Shown here: positions 48,618 through 57,855 of the stretch, piece by piece
How positions within the stretch are numbered: position 1 is the stretch's first letter
Layout: the number at the start of each line of letters is the position of its first letter
DNA from: Haloferax sulfurifontis ATCC BAA-897
Lineage (GTDB): Archaea; Halobacteriota; Halobacteria; Halobacteriales; Haloferacaceae
Direction: 5' to 3'
Assembly (NCBI RefSeq): GCF_000337835.1
Contig: NZ_AOLM01000027.1
Location: 245,354-309,353 of the forward strand
DNA length: 64,000 bases
Translations under genes and position numbers: made by a program
The notes under the pieces: model-generated
Seen by the model: only the letters and a program-made list of their open reading frames with translations
What the model was told of the DNA's origin: nothing
Databases searched by the model: none

Positions 48618-49523
48618 ATGGACCCCGGCATCGCCTACTCCGTTCTCGCCGCGTTCGTCTGGGGCGTCTACATCTTCGCCCTGAAGCGGTACTTCCCGGG
48701 CTACTCCGGGGCGGTTCTCACGGTCGTCGTCAACGCCTTCGCAGTCGTCCTGTACCTCCCGGTCACGGCGATGACGTACGACCCGCAGGCCGTCCCCTCG
48801 CTCGCCGAACTCGGCGCGACGGGCGTGGGAATCGTCGCCGGCACGGCCGCCCTCGTCGGCGTCGCGCTCATCCTGTTCGTCGACGCCCTCGACGCCGGCG
48901 ACGTCTCCTACGTCGCGCCCATCAACAAGCTCGTCCCGGTGTTCGTCCTCCCCATCGAAATCCTGTTTCTGAACCAGTTCCTGACGGGGATTCAGGTCCT
49001 CGGCGTCGCGGTCGCCACCGTCGCCGTCTACGTCGCGAACTACGAGGGTGGGGCGTTCCTCGACCCGCTTCGGCGCGCGGTCCGGTCGCGACCCGCCCAA
49101 CTCGCGCTCGCCAGCGCGGCCTGTTACGCCGTCAGCGACGTGGGCAAACGCGTCGCGCTACAGGAACTCGGCATCCCGACGAGCGTGTTCGTCCCGGTGC
49201 TTTTCGTCGGCGCGGCGCTCGCCGTCCTGCCCGTCGCGGTCCGGAACTGGCCGGGCGTCCGCGGCGACCTCCCGAAGTTCGCCGCGGCTGGCGCGCTCGT
49301 CGCCGTCGGCGAACACGTCACGTCGACCGCCTTCGGGCTGGTGCCGGCGAGCGTCGCTTCGCCCATCGTCAACACGCAGGCCATCGTGGCCGTCGTCCTC
49401 GGCGGGGTCGTCCTCCGCGAGGCCCGGTTCGGCACGCGCCTCGTCGCCGCCGTCCTCGCGGTCGTCGGCGTCTCGCTCATCGCGCTCGGCGACGCGGCGG
49501 CGCTCCGCGCCCTCGTCGGGTAG
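48618..49523 (+). CDS. EamA/DMT-family transporter
   Basis: 301 residues with ten hydrophobic helices in two similar halves, each with a conserved Pro/Gly-rich end (AALVGVALILFVDALDAGDVSYVAPI and FGLVPASVASPIVNTQAIVAVVLGG). The family exports small metabolites. The substrate is unknown. It lies between the PP-loop ATPase gene and hisS on the same strand. Confidence 0.87.
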   Translation: MDPGIAYSVLAAFVWGVYIFALKRYFPGYSGAVLTVVVNAFAVVLYLPVTAMTYDPQAVPSLAELGATGVGIVAGTAALVGVALILFVDALDAGDVSYVAPINKLVPVFVLPIEILFLNQFLTGIQVLGVAVATVAVYVANYEGGAFLDPLRRAVRSRPAQLALASAACYAVSDVGKRVALQELGIPTSVFVPVLFVGAALAVLPVAVRNWPGVRGDLPKFAAAGALVAVGEHVTSTAFGLVPASVASPIVNTQAIVAVVLGGVVLREARFGTRLVAAVLAVVGVSLIALGDAAALRALVG

Positions 49524-49577
49524 TCGCCCTCGCCCCGAACAACAGGTTTCAAGCGCGACCTTCGCCAACCAACGCGC

Positions 49578-50873
49578 ATGTACGACCGACTCAAGGGATT
49601 TCGTGACTTCTACCCCGGCGAGATGTCGGCCCGGCGCGAGGTCGTCGACACCGTCGAGACCGCCGCCGCCCGCTACGGCTTCCGCGAAATCGGGACGCCC
49701 CACCTCGAACGGACGCAGATGTACGTCGACAAATCCGGCGAGGAAATCGTCGAGGAGCTGTACGCCTTCGAGGACAAAGGCGGTCGCGAGGTCACCCTCA
49801 CGCCCGAACTGACGCCGACGGTCGCCCGGATGGTCGTCGCCAAGCAACAGGCGCTGTCGAAGCCCATCAAGTGGGTCTCGACCCGGCCCTTCTGGCGCTA
49901 CGAGCAGGTCCAGCAGGGTCGCTTCCGCGAGTTCTACCAGACCAACGCCGACATCTTCGGCTCCACGGAACCCGAGGCCGACGCCGAGATTCTGGCCTTC
50001 TGCGCCGACGCGCTGACCGACCTCGGTCTCACGGCCGACGACTTCGAGTTCCGCGTCTCCCACCGCGACATCCTCGGCGGCCTGCTCCGGTCGTTCGACG
50101 CCGACGTGGACGTCGCCGACGCGGTCCGCGCCGTCGACAAATCCGAGAAGGTCGAACGCGAGGAGTACCTCGGCCTGCTTTCGGACGCCGGCCTCTCGTA
50201 CGACCAAGCCGGCGAGTTCGCCGACCTCATCGAGCGCGGCGACCTCGACGAAATCGCCGAGTTCGGCGGCGACGACGTCGCGGCCGCGGTCGAGAACCTC
50301 CGGAACGTCCTCGCCGCCGCCGACGACTTCGGCGCGGGCGAGTTCTGCGAGGTGTCGCTTTCGACCGCCCGCGGGCTGGACTACTACACCGGTGTCGTCT
50401 TCGAGTGCTTCGACTCCACGGGCGACGTGTCGCGGGCGACGTTCGGCGGCGGCCGCTACGACGACCTCATCGAGTCGTTCGGCGGCCAGCCCACCCCCGC
50501 CGTCGGCGTCGGCATCGGCAACGCGACGCTCCAACTGCTCTGTCAGCGCGCCGGCGTCTGGCCCGACGAGGAGCTGGCGACCGACTACTACCTCCTCACC
50601 GTCGGCGACACCCGCGGCGTCGCCTCAGATATCGCCCGCGACCTCCGCGCGGCGGGCAACGTGGTCGAGGTCGACGTGTCCGACCGGAGCTTCGGCGCGC
50701 AGATGTCCTACGCCGACTCGGTCAACGCCGACACGGTCGTCATCGTCGGCGAGCGCGACCTCGAAAACGGCGAAGTGACGGTCAAGGACATGGCGAGCGG
50801 CGACCAGACCACCGTCCCCGTCGACGACTTCCCCGGCGAGCGCGACGCGCCGACCTACGAGGACTACGAGTAG
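49578..50873 (+). CDS. hisS: Histidyl-tRNA synthetase
   Basis: 431 residues, class II. Motif 1 region PHLERTQMYVDKSGEEIVEELYAF, TLTPELTPTVARMV, motif 2 RPFWRYEQVQQGRFREFYQTNADIFG, the histidine-binding ARGLDYYTGVVFE and motif 3 GGRYDDLIESFGGQPTPAVGVGIG are all present, as is the C-terminal anticodon domain. It charges tRNA-His. Length is normal. Confidence 0.95.
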   Translation: MYDRLKGFRDFYPGEMSARREVVDTVETAAARYGFREIGTPHLERTQMYVDKSGEEIVEELYAFEDKGGREVTLTPELTPTVARMVVAKQQALSKPIKWVSTRPFWRYEQVQQGRFREFYQTNADIFGSTEPEADAEILAFCADALTDLGLTADDFEFRVSHRDILGGLLRSFDADVDVADAVRAVDKSEKVEREEYLGLLSDAGLSYDQAGEFADLIERGDLDEIAEFGGDDVAAAVENLRNVLAAADDFGAGEFCEVSLSTARGLDYYTGVVFECFDSTGDVSRATFGGGRYDDLIESFGGQPTPAVGVGIGNATLQLLCQRAGVWPDEELATDYYLLTVGDTRGVASDIARDLRAAGNVVEVDVSDRSFGAQMSYADSVNADTVVIVGERDLENGEVTVKDMASGDQTTVPVDDFPGERDAPTYEDYE

Positions 50874-50993
50874 GCCGACTCGCGGGCCACGCCGGCAGAC
50901 TCGACCCTCGCGCCGGCCGACTCGCGCCGCGATTCCCGCGGCCCGATACCGGCGCGCGCCCTTTTGTCCCCGCCCGTCGTACAGGCGAGTGAC

Positions 50994-51461
50994 ATGTACG
51001 ACAGGATTCTCGTCCCGCTGGACGGTAGCGGCCCCGCCGACGAGGCGCTCGACCGCGCTCTCGACCTCGCCGCGACGACGGACGCGACGCTCTACGCCCT
51101 CTACGTCGTCGACGAGCGCGCCCTCCACGCGACCCAACTCGACGCCGGCGGCCTCGTCCGCGCCTACGAGGCGGAAGGCGAGCGCATCGTCTCCGAGGCC
51201 GTCGAGGCGGCCGAGGCGGACGGCATCGAGGTCGTCACGGCCGTCGAACACGGCTCGCCGCACCGGGCGATTCTCCGGTACGCCGACGAGGTCGACGCCG
51301 ACCTCATCGTGATGGGGACCCACGGCCGCCGGGGAATCGAGCGCTACCTGCTCGGGAGCGTCACCGAGCGCGTGCTCCGGCTGGCCGACGTGCCGGTGCT
51401 CTCCGTCCGAAGCGAGGACTCGCCGGTCGAAGACGAGCAGTCGCTGGACGCGGACGCGTAG
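50994..51461 (+). CDS. Universal stress protein (UspA family)
   Basis: 155 residues from the ATG at 50994 (MYDRILVPLDGSGPADEAL). The nucleotide-binding loop G-2x-G-9x-G-S is visible as GTHGRRGIERYLLGSVTE. It probably binds ATP and dimerises. A separate longer stress protein lies at 57.1 kb. The role is a general stress response, not specific. Confidence 0.9.
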   Translation: MYDRILVPLDGSGPADEALDRALDLAATTDATLYALYVVDERALHATQLDAGGLVRAYEAEGERIVSEAVEAAEADGIEVVTAVEHGSPHRAILRYADEVDADLIVMGTHGRRGIERYLLGSVTERVLRLADVPVLSVRSEDSPVEDEQSLDADA

Positions 51462-51529
51462 TCGCGGGGCGACCGGAGCCGCCGAACCGGGTGGCGTCGG
51501 TTAAGTAGTCCGCCGGAAAATCACCCGGC

Positions 51530-52381
51530 ATGCGCGCTTTCCGCGTCGCCTACGACGGACGCCCGTACCACGGGTTCCAGCGACAGCCGGACGTGCCGAC
51601 CGTCGAGGACGCCCTCTTCGACGCCTGCCGCGCGCTCGGCGTCTGCGACGACGACGAGGAACCGACCGACTACGCCGCCGCCGGGCGGACCGACGCGGGC
51701 GTCTCCGCGCTCGCCCAGACCGTCGCCTTCGACTGCCCAGACTGGTGTACGCCGCGGGCGCTGAACTCGGAGCTTCCGGGGACGGTGCGGGCGTGGGCCG
51801 CCGCCGACGCGCCCGACGACTTCCACGCCCGGCACCGGCCGACCCGCCGCGAGTACGTCTACGACCTCCACGTCCCGAGCGACGGCTTCGACGACGACCG
51901 GGCGAGCGCCGCCTTCGACGCCTGCCGCGGCGAACACGACTTCCACAACCTCACGCCCGACGACCACAGGACGGTCCGTGCCATCGACGGCGACCTGACC
52001 CGCGACGGCGACTTCCTCCTCGTGCGCGTCGAGGCCGGCGGCTTCGCCCGCGAACTCGTCCGCCGACTCGTCTCGCTCGTCCGCGCCGTCGGGTCGGGCG
52101 CGGCCCCGCCGTCGAAGGTGGACGACGTGCTCGGTCCCGACCACCTCGACGGCCCCGAGGGCGTCCCGCCCGCGCCGCCGACCCCCCTGCTCCTCACGGC
52201 GGTCGACTACCCGGGAGTCGAGTTCGACGTGGACTCGATGGCCGCCGAGAGCGCCGCCGCGGCCTTCGGCGAGCAGGCCCTCGCGGACCGCATCGGTTGG
52301 CGCGTCGGCTCGCGCATCCGCGACGGCGTCCGGCGAGAGGCGGGCGACCGCACCGTCGGCGGCGGCGAAGACCGCAGTTGA
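51530..52381 (+). CDS. truA: tRNA pseudouridine(38-40) synthase TruA
   Basis: 283 residues. The catalytic Asp is in GRTDAGVSALAQ (about residues 51-62). The N-terminal MRAFRVAYDGRPYHGFQRQP and the later RREYVYDLHV and FLLVRVEAGGFARELVRRLV fit TruA, which converts U38-40 of the anticodon stem to pseudouridine. Normal length. The C-terminal tail is Gly/Asp-rich. Confidence 0.93.
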   Translation: MRAFRVAYDGRPYHGFQRQPDVPTVEDALFDACRALGVCDDDEEPTDYAAAGRTDAGVSALAQTVAFDCPDWCTPRALNSELPGTVRAWAAADAPDDFHARHRPTRREYVYDLHVPSDGFDDDRASAAFDACRGEHDFHNLTPDDHRTVRAIDGDLTRDGDFLLVRVEAGGFARELVRRLVSLVRAVGSGAAPPSKVDDVLGPDHLDGPEGVPPAPPTPLLLTAVDYPGVEFDVDSMAAESAAAAFGEQALADRIGWRVGSRIRDGVRREAGDRTVGGGEDRS

Positions 52382-52468
52382 CGGACGCGCGAGGAGTCAA
52401 TAGCCCTCCGGAGCGGTCGGGGTCGCACATAGCAACGTTATCGTGACTCGGGCGCGAACCGTTCGACC

Positions 52469-53116
52469 ATGTGCTACGACGCTGTCATCTTCGACAACGA
52501 CGGCGTGCTGACGAAGCCGACGCTCCTCGAAGTCCAGCGGGAGGCGGTCAGACGGGCGTTCGCCGAGTTCGACGTCGAGCCGACGACCGAGACGGTCGAC
52601 GGGGTGATCAACGGCGGCCTCACGCGCCTGCGCCGCATCTGTTCTGTCCACGACGTGCCGGTCGACGAGTTCTGGTCGCGCCACGAGACCCACGCCGCGG
52701 CGACCCAGCGGACGTGTCTCGAAGACGGGACGAAACCGCTGTACGACGACGTGACCGCCCTCGACGACATCGGCCACCCGCTGGCGGTCGTGAGCAACAA
52801 CCAGCACGCGACCATCGAGCACATCCTCGACGTGTTCGACATCGGCGACCGCTTCGAGGTGGCCTACGGCCGCGACCCGACCGTCGAGGGCGCGCGGGTG
52901 AAGAAGCCGGACCCGCACTACATCGAGCGCGCGATGGGCGAACTCGGCGTCGACTCGGCGCTCTACGTCGGCGACAGCAACGTCGACGTGGTCGCGGCCG
53001 ACCGCGCCGGCATCGACTCGGCGTTCATCCGCCGACCCCACCGCGAGGGCTACCAGTTGGCCGCCGAGCCGACCTACGAACTCGACTCGCTCGACGAACT
53101 GCTCGCGGTGTGCTGA
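52469..53116 (+). CDS. HAD-superfamily hydrolase
   Basis: 215 residues. Motif 1 is VIFDNDGVLTKPT, with Asp-Asn-Asp rather than the usual D-L-D; motif 2 is LAVVSNNQ, motif 3 KKPDPHYIERAM and motif 4 LYVGDSNVDVVAADRAG. All catalytic aspartates are present. Together with the helical cap between motifs 1 and 2 this fits phosphoglycolate phosphatase-like enzymes. Substrate unknown. Confidence 0.88.
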   Translation: MCYDAVIFDNDGVLTKPTLLEVQREAVRRAFAEFDVEPTTETVDGVINGGLTRLRRICSVHDVPVDEFWSRHETHAAATQRTCLEDGTKPLYDDVTALDDIGHPLAVVSNNQHATIEHILDVFDIGDRFEVAYGRDPTVEGARVKKPDPHYIERAMGELGVDSALYVGDSNVDVVAADRAGIDSAFIRRPHREGYQLAAEPTYELDSLDELLAVC

Positions 53117-53226
53117 CGCGCGGGAGAACGACCCCCGCAACGCTCACCTCACCGCGGGTCCGCGCCGCGGCCCCGCGCCGCGTATCGACCAGTAGACACA
53201 TCACGCGGCCCGCCGTCGGCTCACGC

Positions 53227-53550
53227 ATGGACCGGTCCGCCGCGTGGGACGCCACCCTCCGCATCGTCTTCGGCCTGTTTATCGTCGGCGTCGGCAACGC
53301 CATCGGCGGCTTTCTCGCCAGCCTGACGGGCATCGCCGGCCTCGCGCTCTACCTCCTCATGGCCGTGCCGACGTTCGTCTACGGGATGTTCTACGTCGTC
53401 ATCGGGGCCGGGATGGTCGTCGAGGCCGCGACCGAGAGCGCGCTGTCGAAGGCGAATCTGACGGTCGAAGTCGCAGACGGCGAGGCAAACGGGCGCGATG
53501 ACTCGGACGGCGACCGCGGCGACGACGCCGACCCCTCCGCGCGCGACTGA
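53227..53550 (+). CDS. Membrane protein with acidic tail
   Basis: 107 residues from the ATG at 53227 (MDRSAAWDATLRIVFGLF). Two to three hydrophobic helices (IVFGLFIVGVGNAIGGFLASL, GIAGLALYLLMAVPTFVYGMFYVVIGAGMVV) precede a very acidic, Asp-rich C-terminus. The upstream frame is the Arg-rich shadow of the HAD gene. Function unknown; it converges on the M28 peptidase gene. Confidence 0.66.
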   Translation: MDRSAAWDATLRIVFGLFIVGVGNAIGGFLASLTGIAGLALYLLMAVPTFVYGMFYVVIGAGMVVEAATESALSKANLTVEVADGEANGRDDSDGDRGDDADPSARD

Positions 53551-53556
53551 CCGGCG

Positions 53557-54894
53557 CTACTCCCAGCCGTCGGGCCAGATGCCCGCCGCCTTCATCCCCG
53601 TCTCGAAGTCGGCGTCGCGGAACGCCGCCGCGAGTTCGTCGTCGTCGAGTCGGGGAACCTCCCCGTCGGCGGCCGCCGCCGCGAGTTCACGGACGACGAG
53701 CGCGGCGAGCATCCCGTGTTCGCGGACGTTTCTGTCGTCGACCTTGTCGCGGGTGTCGGCGTGGGTGTGGCCCCACCCGCGGCCGCGCTCGCCGCTTTCG
53801 CTCCGGAGTTGGAGCGCCGGGACGCCGGCGCGGACGAACGGCCACTGGTCGCTGAACGGGTGCGGCTCGGGCTCGATTTCGACCGGGTGGCGCGTCTCGT
53901 TGCCGACTCGGGTCGCCACCGCGGCGGTCGCCTCGGAGGTGTGGCTGTGGGCGACGAGGTCGCGGAACCGCCCCGCGCCGTCGACGTTGACGACGGCGGC
54001 GACGCGGTCGAGGTCGAGGCGGTCGGCGAGGTGTTCGGAGCCGGTCAAGCCGAGTTCCTCTGCGCCGACGCCGACGACGCGCACGCCGAGGTCGAGGTCC
54101 ATCTCGGCGAGGAGTCGCGCCGCGGTGACGACGACCGCGATGCCACAGCCGTTGTCGAGCGCGCCCTCGGCGATGTCGTGGGCGTCGAAGTGGGCGCACA
54201 AGAGCAGTTCGCGGTCGGTGTCGGGGCCGACGCGACCCTCGACGTTCCGGCTCTCGCCGGGCGCCGTCTCGGCGTCGACCGAGAGGGTCGCCTCGCCGCC
54301 GCGGGCCGCGTAGTCGGTCAGCCACGACCCGGTTTCGGCGCTCACGCCGACCGCGGGGGCGGCGGCCTCCTCGTCGTAGCGGAGCGCCCCGGTCGGGGGG
54401 AGTTGCCCGGGGACGTGGTTGACGAAGACGAATCCGACCGCGCCGGACTCGATCGCGTAGTTGAACTTCTCCATCCGGTGGACGAACCGGCCGCCGGCGG
54501 GGGTGGTCGCGCTGGCGACGGCGAGCGCGCCGTCCACGTCGGCCGCGTCGATTTCGCTCGGCGTGCCGTAGCCGACGTCGACCAGCGGGCCGGAGACGGT
54601 CGCCCGCGGAGCGTACGGGAGCGCGACGGCCTCGAAGCGCCGCTCGTCGGGCGCGGTGAGGTCGAGCGTCGTGTCGCCGCGGGTCCAGCGCGCCATCTCG
54701 AAGGGGTCGAACTCGACTCGTCCGACGCCCGCGTCGGTGAAGGCGTCGGCGACGAGCGTACTCGCGCGGCGGTCGCCCGGCCCGCCGGCCATCCGGTCGC
54801 CGATGGCGGTCAAATCGGTGAGGAACGCCCACGGGCGGTCGTCGACCCACGTCCGGGCGAACGCCTCGCGGACCGCGGGGGAGAGGTCGTCCAT
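53557..54894 (-). CDS. M28-family zinc peptidase
   Basis: 445 residues from the ATG at 54894 (MDDLSPAVREAFARTWVDDRPW). A protease-associated (PA-like) insert spans about 85-215. The metal ligands are AHFDAHDIAEGALDNGCG (His, Asp), GAEELGLTGSEH (Glu-Glu), VNVDGAGRF (Asp) and GHTHADTRDK (His), so two zinc ions can bind. No signal peptide is visible, so it is probably cytosolic. Relatives are aminopeptidases. Confidence 0.88.
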   Translation of the reverse strand: MDDLSPAVREAFARTWVDDRPWAFLTDLTAIGDRMAGGPGDRRASTLVADAFTDAGVGRVEFDPFEMARWTRGDTTLDLTAPDERRFEAVALPYAPRATVSGPLVDVGYGTPSEIDAADVDGALAVASATTPAGGRFVHRMEKFNYAIESGAVGFVFVNHVPGQLPPTGALRYDEEAAAPAVGVSAETGSWLTDYAARGGEATLSVDAETAPGESRNVEGRVGPDTDRELLLCAHFDAHDIAEGALDNGCGIAVVVTAARLLAEMDLDLGVRVVGVGAEELGLTGSEHLADRLDLDRVAAVVNVDGAGRFRDLVAHSHTSEATAAVATRVGNETRHPVEIEPEPHPFSDQWPFVRAGVPALQLRSESGERGRGWGHTHADTRDKVDDRNVREHGMLAALVVRELAAAAADGEVPRLDDDELAAAFRDADFETGMKAAGIWPDGWE

Positions 54895-55040
54895 GGGGCA
54901 TCCACACGCCCGCCGGTCAAAGTGGTTTGCGCCGCCGGACCCCGCCGAGCGAACCCCCCGCGGCCGGGGCCGGAGTCGGTGTCGGATGCCGAAAATCGCC
55001 CATAACATCTAACTCAGTTGACGTGGTACGAACGACCGCC

Positions 55041-55196
55041 ATGCCGACATGTCAGAACTGCGATTCTTTCGTCACGGAAGGTTACGTCAGGGTGTTCGCC
55101 CCGGAGGGCATGGACGACCCCCGCGTCTGCCCGCACTGCGAGGACTTAGTCCGGGACGGCTCGCAGGTCCGAGAGGCGAGGGCGACCCGCCACTGA
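55041..55196 (+). CDS. Small zinc-ribbon protein (DUF7563-like)
   Basis: 51 residues from the ATG at 55041. CQNCDSF at the N-terminus and CPHCEDL in the second half form two CxxC knuckles. The rest, including TEGYVRVFAPEGMDD, fits the DUF7563 family of haloarchaea. Tiny zinc proteins of this kind are numerous in haloarchaea and often regulate cellular traits. Function unknown here. Confidence 0.72.
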   Translation: MPTCQNCDSFVTEGYVRVFAPEGMDDPRVCPHCEDLVRDGSQVREARATRH

Positions 55197-55280
55197 CCGG
55201 GTCGCGGTCGCCCGCTTCGACCCCGCACCGCCCCTCGATTGATAAGGCTTACCAGCCGCGCGCGCGTCAAAGTAGCCGAC

Positions 55281-57080
55281 ATGAGTTCGGTTCCCGAGCG
55301 GAGCGACATCGACGAGGAGTACAAGTGGGACCTCGACAGCATCTACGCGTCCGACGACGAGTGGGAAGCGGCGTACGAGGACGTCGCAGAGCGCGTCCCC
55401 GAACTGGCGAGCTACGAGGGTCGCGCCACCGACGACCCCGAGACGCTCCTCGAACTCTTCGAGACGATGGAGTCCGTGCTCCGCGAGGTGTCGATGGTCG
55501 TCTCCTACGCGAACCTCCGTAGCAGTCAGGACACGCGGAATCAGGAGTACCAAGCGCAGGCCGGCCGCGCGGAGGCGCTGGCGTCGAGGGCCCGGAGCGC
55601 GGTCAGCTATCTGGACCCCGAACTGCAGGAGCTCGGCCGCGACGGCGTCGACGAGTTCGTCGAGGAGGAACCCGAGCTGGCGGCCTACGAGCACTACTTC
55701 GACGACGTGCTCCGGACGAAGGAACACACCCGCTCCGCGGAGGTCGAAGAAGTCCTCGCCGACCTCTCGGACGTGACCGGCGCGTCCAGCGACATCTACT
55801 CGATGCTCGCCAACGCCGACCTGGAGTTCCCGACCGTCGAGAAGCCCGACGGGACGTCCGTCGAAATCACGCAGGGCAACTTCACGAAGCTCCAGAAACA
55901 CCCCGACCGCGAGTTCCGCCGGACCGTCCACGAGGAGTTCTACGACCGCTGGGCCGACGTGCGCAACGCCGTCGGCACCTCGCTGAAAAACAGCGTCAAA
56001 AAGGACGTGAAGACCGCGCGCATCCGCGACTACGACGCCGCCCGCGAGGCCGCGCTCGACGGCCCCAACGTCCCCGTCGAGGTGTACGACAACCTGCTCG
56101 ACACCGTCCGCGACAACCTCGGCCACCTCCACCGCCACGCCGAGTTGAAGCGGGAGGCCATCGGCGCGGACGAACTCCAGATGTGGGACCTCTACGTCTC
56201 GCTCACCGGCGACCACGGCCCCGAGATTCCGTACGAACAGGCGAAAGAGTACATCGTCGAGGCCGTCGAACCGCTCGGCGAGGCCTATCAGGAGCGGATG
56301 GCCGAGGGGCTCGACGACCGCTGGGTCGACGTGTACGAGAACCGCGGCAAGCGCTCCGGGGCGTACTCCGCGGGCACCTACGACACCCAGCCGTTCATCA
56401 TGATGAACTACCAGGACGACGCCGCATCGATGTTCACGCTCGCCCACGAGCTGGGCCACTCGATGCACTCCGAACTCGCCAACGACGCCCAGCCGTGGCA
56501 CGACGCGAGCTACGACATCTTCACCGCCGAGGTCGCCTCCACGGTCAACGAGACGCTCCTGACGGAGTACCTGCTGGAGAACGTCGACGACGACGAGCTC
56601 CGGATGCACGTCCTCGACGAGTACCTCGAACGGTTCCGCTCGACGCTGTTCCGCCAGACGATGTTCGCCGACTTCGAACTCCAGATTCACGAGGTCGTCG
56701 AGAACGACGGCGCGCTCACGCCCGACCGGTTCGACGAGATGTACGGCGACCTGAAGGCGGCGTACTACGAGCCCGCGGCGACCGACGACCGCATCGCCCG
56801 CGAGTGGATGCGCATTCCGCACTTCTACTACAACTACTACGTCTACCAGTACGCGACGGGCATCTCCGCGGCGGCGGCCATCGTCGAGCGCATCCGCGAG
56901 GAGGGCGAGTCGGCCGCGGCGGACTACCGCGAGGCGCTCGCGCTCGGCGGGAGCGAATACCCCCTCGACGTGCTCCAAACCGCCGGCGTCGACATGACCG
57001 AACCCGAACCCATCGAGGACGCGATGTCGGTGTACGCCGAGTTCCTCGACGAGGCCGCGACGCTCCTCGACCTCGAATAA
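55281..57080 (+). CDS. pepF: Oligoendopeptidase F (M3 family)
   Basis: 599 residues from the ATG at 55281 (MSSVPERSDIDEEYKWDLDSIY). The zinc motif is HELGH (389-393) with the distal ligand in EVASTVNE, preceded by GTYDTQPFIMMNYQDDAASMFTLA. The N-terminal 250 residues are helical and close the substrate cavity. It degrades oligopeptides in the cytosol. Length and motifs are normal. Confidence 0.94.
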   Translation: MSSVPERSDIDEEYKWDLDSIYASDDEWEAAYEDVAERVPELASYEGRATDDPETLLELFETMESVLREVSMVVSYANLRSSQDTRNQEYQAQAGRAEALASRARSAVSYLDPELQELGRDGVDEFVEEEPELAAYEHYFDDVLRTKEHTRSAEVEEVLADLSDVTGASSDIYSMLANADLEFPTVEKPDGTSVEITQGNFTKLQKHPDREFRRTVHEEFYDRWADVRNAVGTSLKNSVKKDVKTARIRDYDAAREAALDGPNVPVEVYDNLLDTVRDNLGHLHRHAELKREAIGADELQMWDLYVSLTGDHGPEIPYEQAKEYIVEAVEPLGEAYQERMAEGLDDRWVDVYENRGKRSGAYSAGTYDTQPFIMMNYQDDAASMFTLAHELGHSMHSELANDAQPWHDASYDIFTAEVASTVNETLLTEYLLENVDDDELRMHVLDEYLERFRSTLFRQTMFADFELQIHEVVENDGALTPDRFDEMYGDLKAAYYEPAATDDRIAREWMRIPHFYYNYYVYQYATGISAAAAIVERIREEGESAAADYREALALGGSEYPLDVLQTAGVDMTEPEPIEDAMSVYAEFLDEAATLLDLE

Positions 57081-57099
57081 GCGAAAAAGCGGTGCGGGC

Positions 57100-57711
57100 T
57101 CAGCCGACCTGCACGAGTTTGGCCTGCCCGGACGCGCTGTTGATGTGGACGTTGTACTCGCCGCGGTCGTCGGCGGCGTGGACGACCCACGCGGACCGCT
57201 GTTGAGACGGCGCTTCGATGACGGCGTCGTCGTGGCCGGCGTGGGCGAGCTTTTCGCGCGCGATGCGCTGTGCGTCGAGCGGCGACCGGACGGACTGCTC
57301 GCCGTCGCGGAGCCGAATCGTCGTCACCGGGACGCTGGCGAGGCGGCCGACGCGCTCGGCGACGCTCCCGTTTACCAGCCGGTCGACGCCCTCGCGGCCG
57401 TGGGTCCCCATCACGATGAGGTCGGCGCGGTGCGTGTTGGCGAAGTCGGCGATTGACGCCGCGGGGTCGCCGACGAGGATGCTCGTCTCGATGTCGACGC
57501 CGCGTTCTTCGGCGCGTTCGACCACGTCGGCGAAGGCGCGTTCGCTCCGCGACTGCGAGCGCTCGCCGTCGTCGTCGGTGTCCACGGGCGGTCGAGTGAC
57601 GTACAGCGCGTGAACCGACGCGCCGACGGCGTCCGCGAGGCGAATCGCGTGACTCGCCGCGTTCATCGACTCGGGACTGGTGTCGACGGGAACGAGGATG
57701 TTGGTGTACAT
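57100..57711 (-). CDS. Universal stress protein with C-terminal PepSY-like extension
   Basis: 203 residues from the ATG at 57711 (MYTNILVPVDTSPESMNAA). The UspA part (about 1-145) has GTHGREGVDRLVNGSVAE. The last 55 residues (DAQRIAREKLAHAGHDDAVIEAPSQQRSAWVVHAADDRGEYNVHI) form a second small alpha/beta unit resembling PepSY-type domains. A GGAGGG ribosome site is seen 9 bases upstream. It diverges from etfB across a palindromic promoter region. Confidence 0.82.
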   Translation of the reverse strand: MYTNILVPVDTSPESMNAASHAIRLADAVGASVHALYVTRPPVDTDDDGERSQSRSERAFADVVERAEERGVDIETSILVGDPAASIADFANTHRADLIVMGTHGREGVDRLVNGSVAERVGRLASVPVTTIRLRDGEQSVRSPLDAQRIAREKLAHAGHDDAVIEAPSQQRSAWVVHAADDRGEYNVHINSASGQAKLVQVG

Positions 57712-57732
57712 TTGTTTGCCCTCCTGAGCCAG

Positions 57733-57780
57733 AATACGCGGGGAACGGAGTAATATCGCGTATTCGGTTCTTATATTTCG
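57733..57780. promoter_or_regulatory. Divergent promoter with AATACGCG inverted repeat
   Basis: An eight-base perfect inverted repeat AATACGCG/CGCGTATT (57733-57740 with 57757-57764) with 16 bases between lies in the gap between the stress protein and etfB genes. A CTTATATTTC box at about 57770-57780 suits etfB, and a second GATATTAC box reads toward the stress gene. A shared regulator is possible. Confidence 0.5.
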
Positions 57781-57855
57781 AGAACGACCGGGTCGGTATG
57801 TAGCGCAGAGCGTGCTATGTTCGGTACGCGCCGCACACGACGGCGTCGTCAAATT

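Noticed and set aside
46220..48631. An 803-codon minus-strand frame over several genes.
   Set aside because: It runs across S19e, PDCD5 and PP-loop genes, all well supported on the plus strand.
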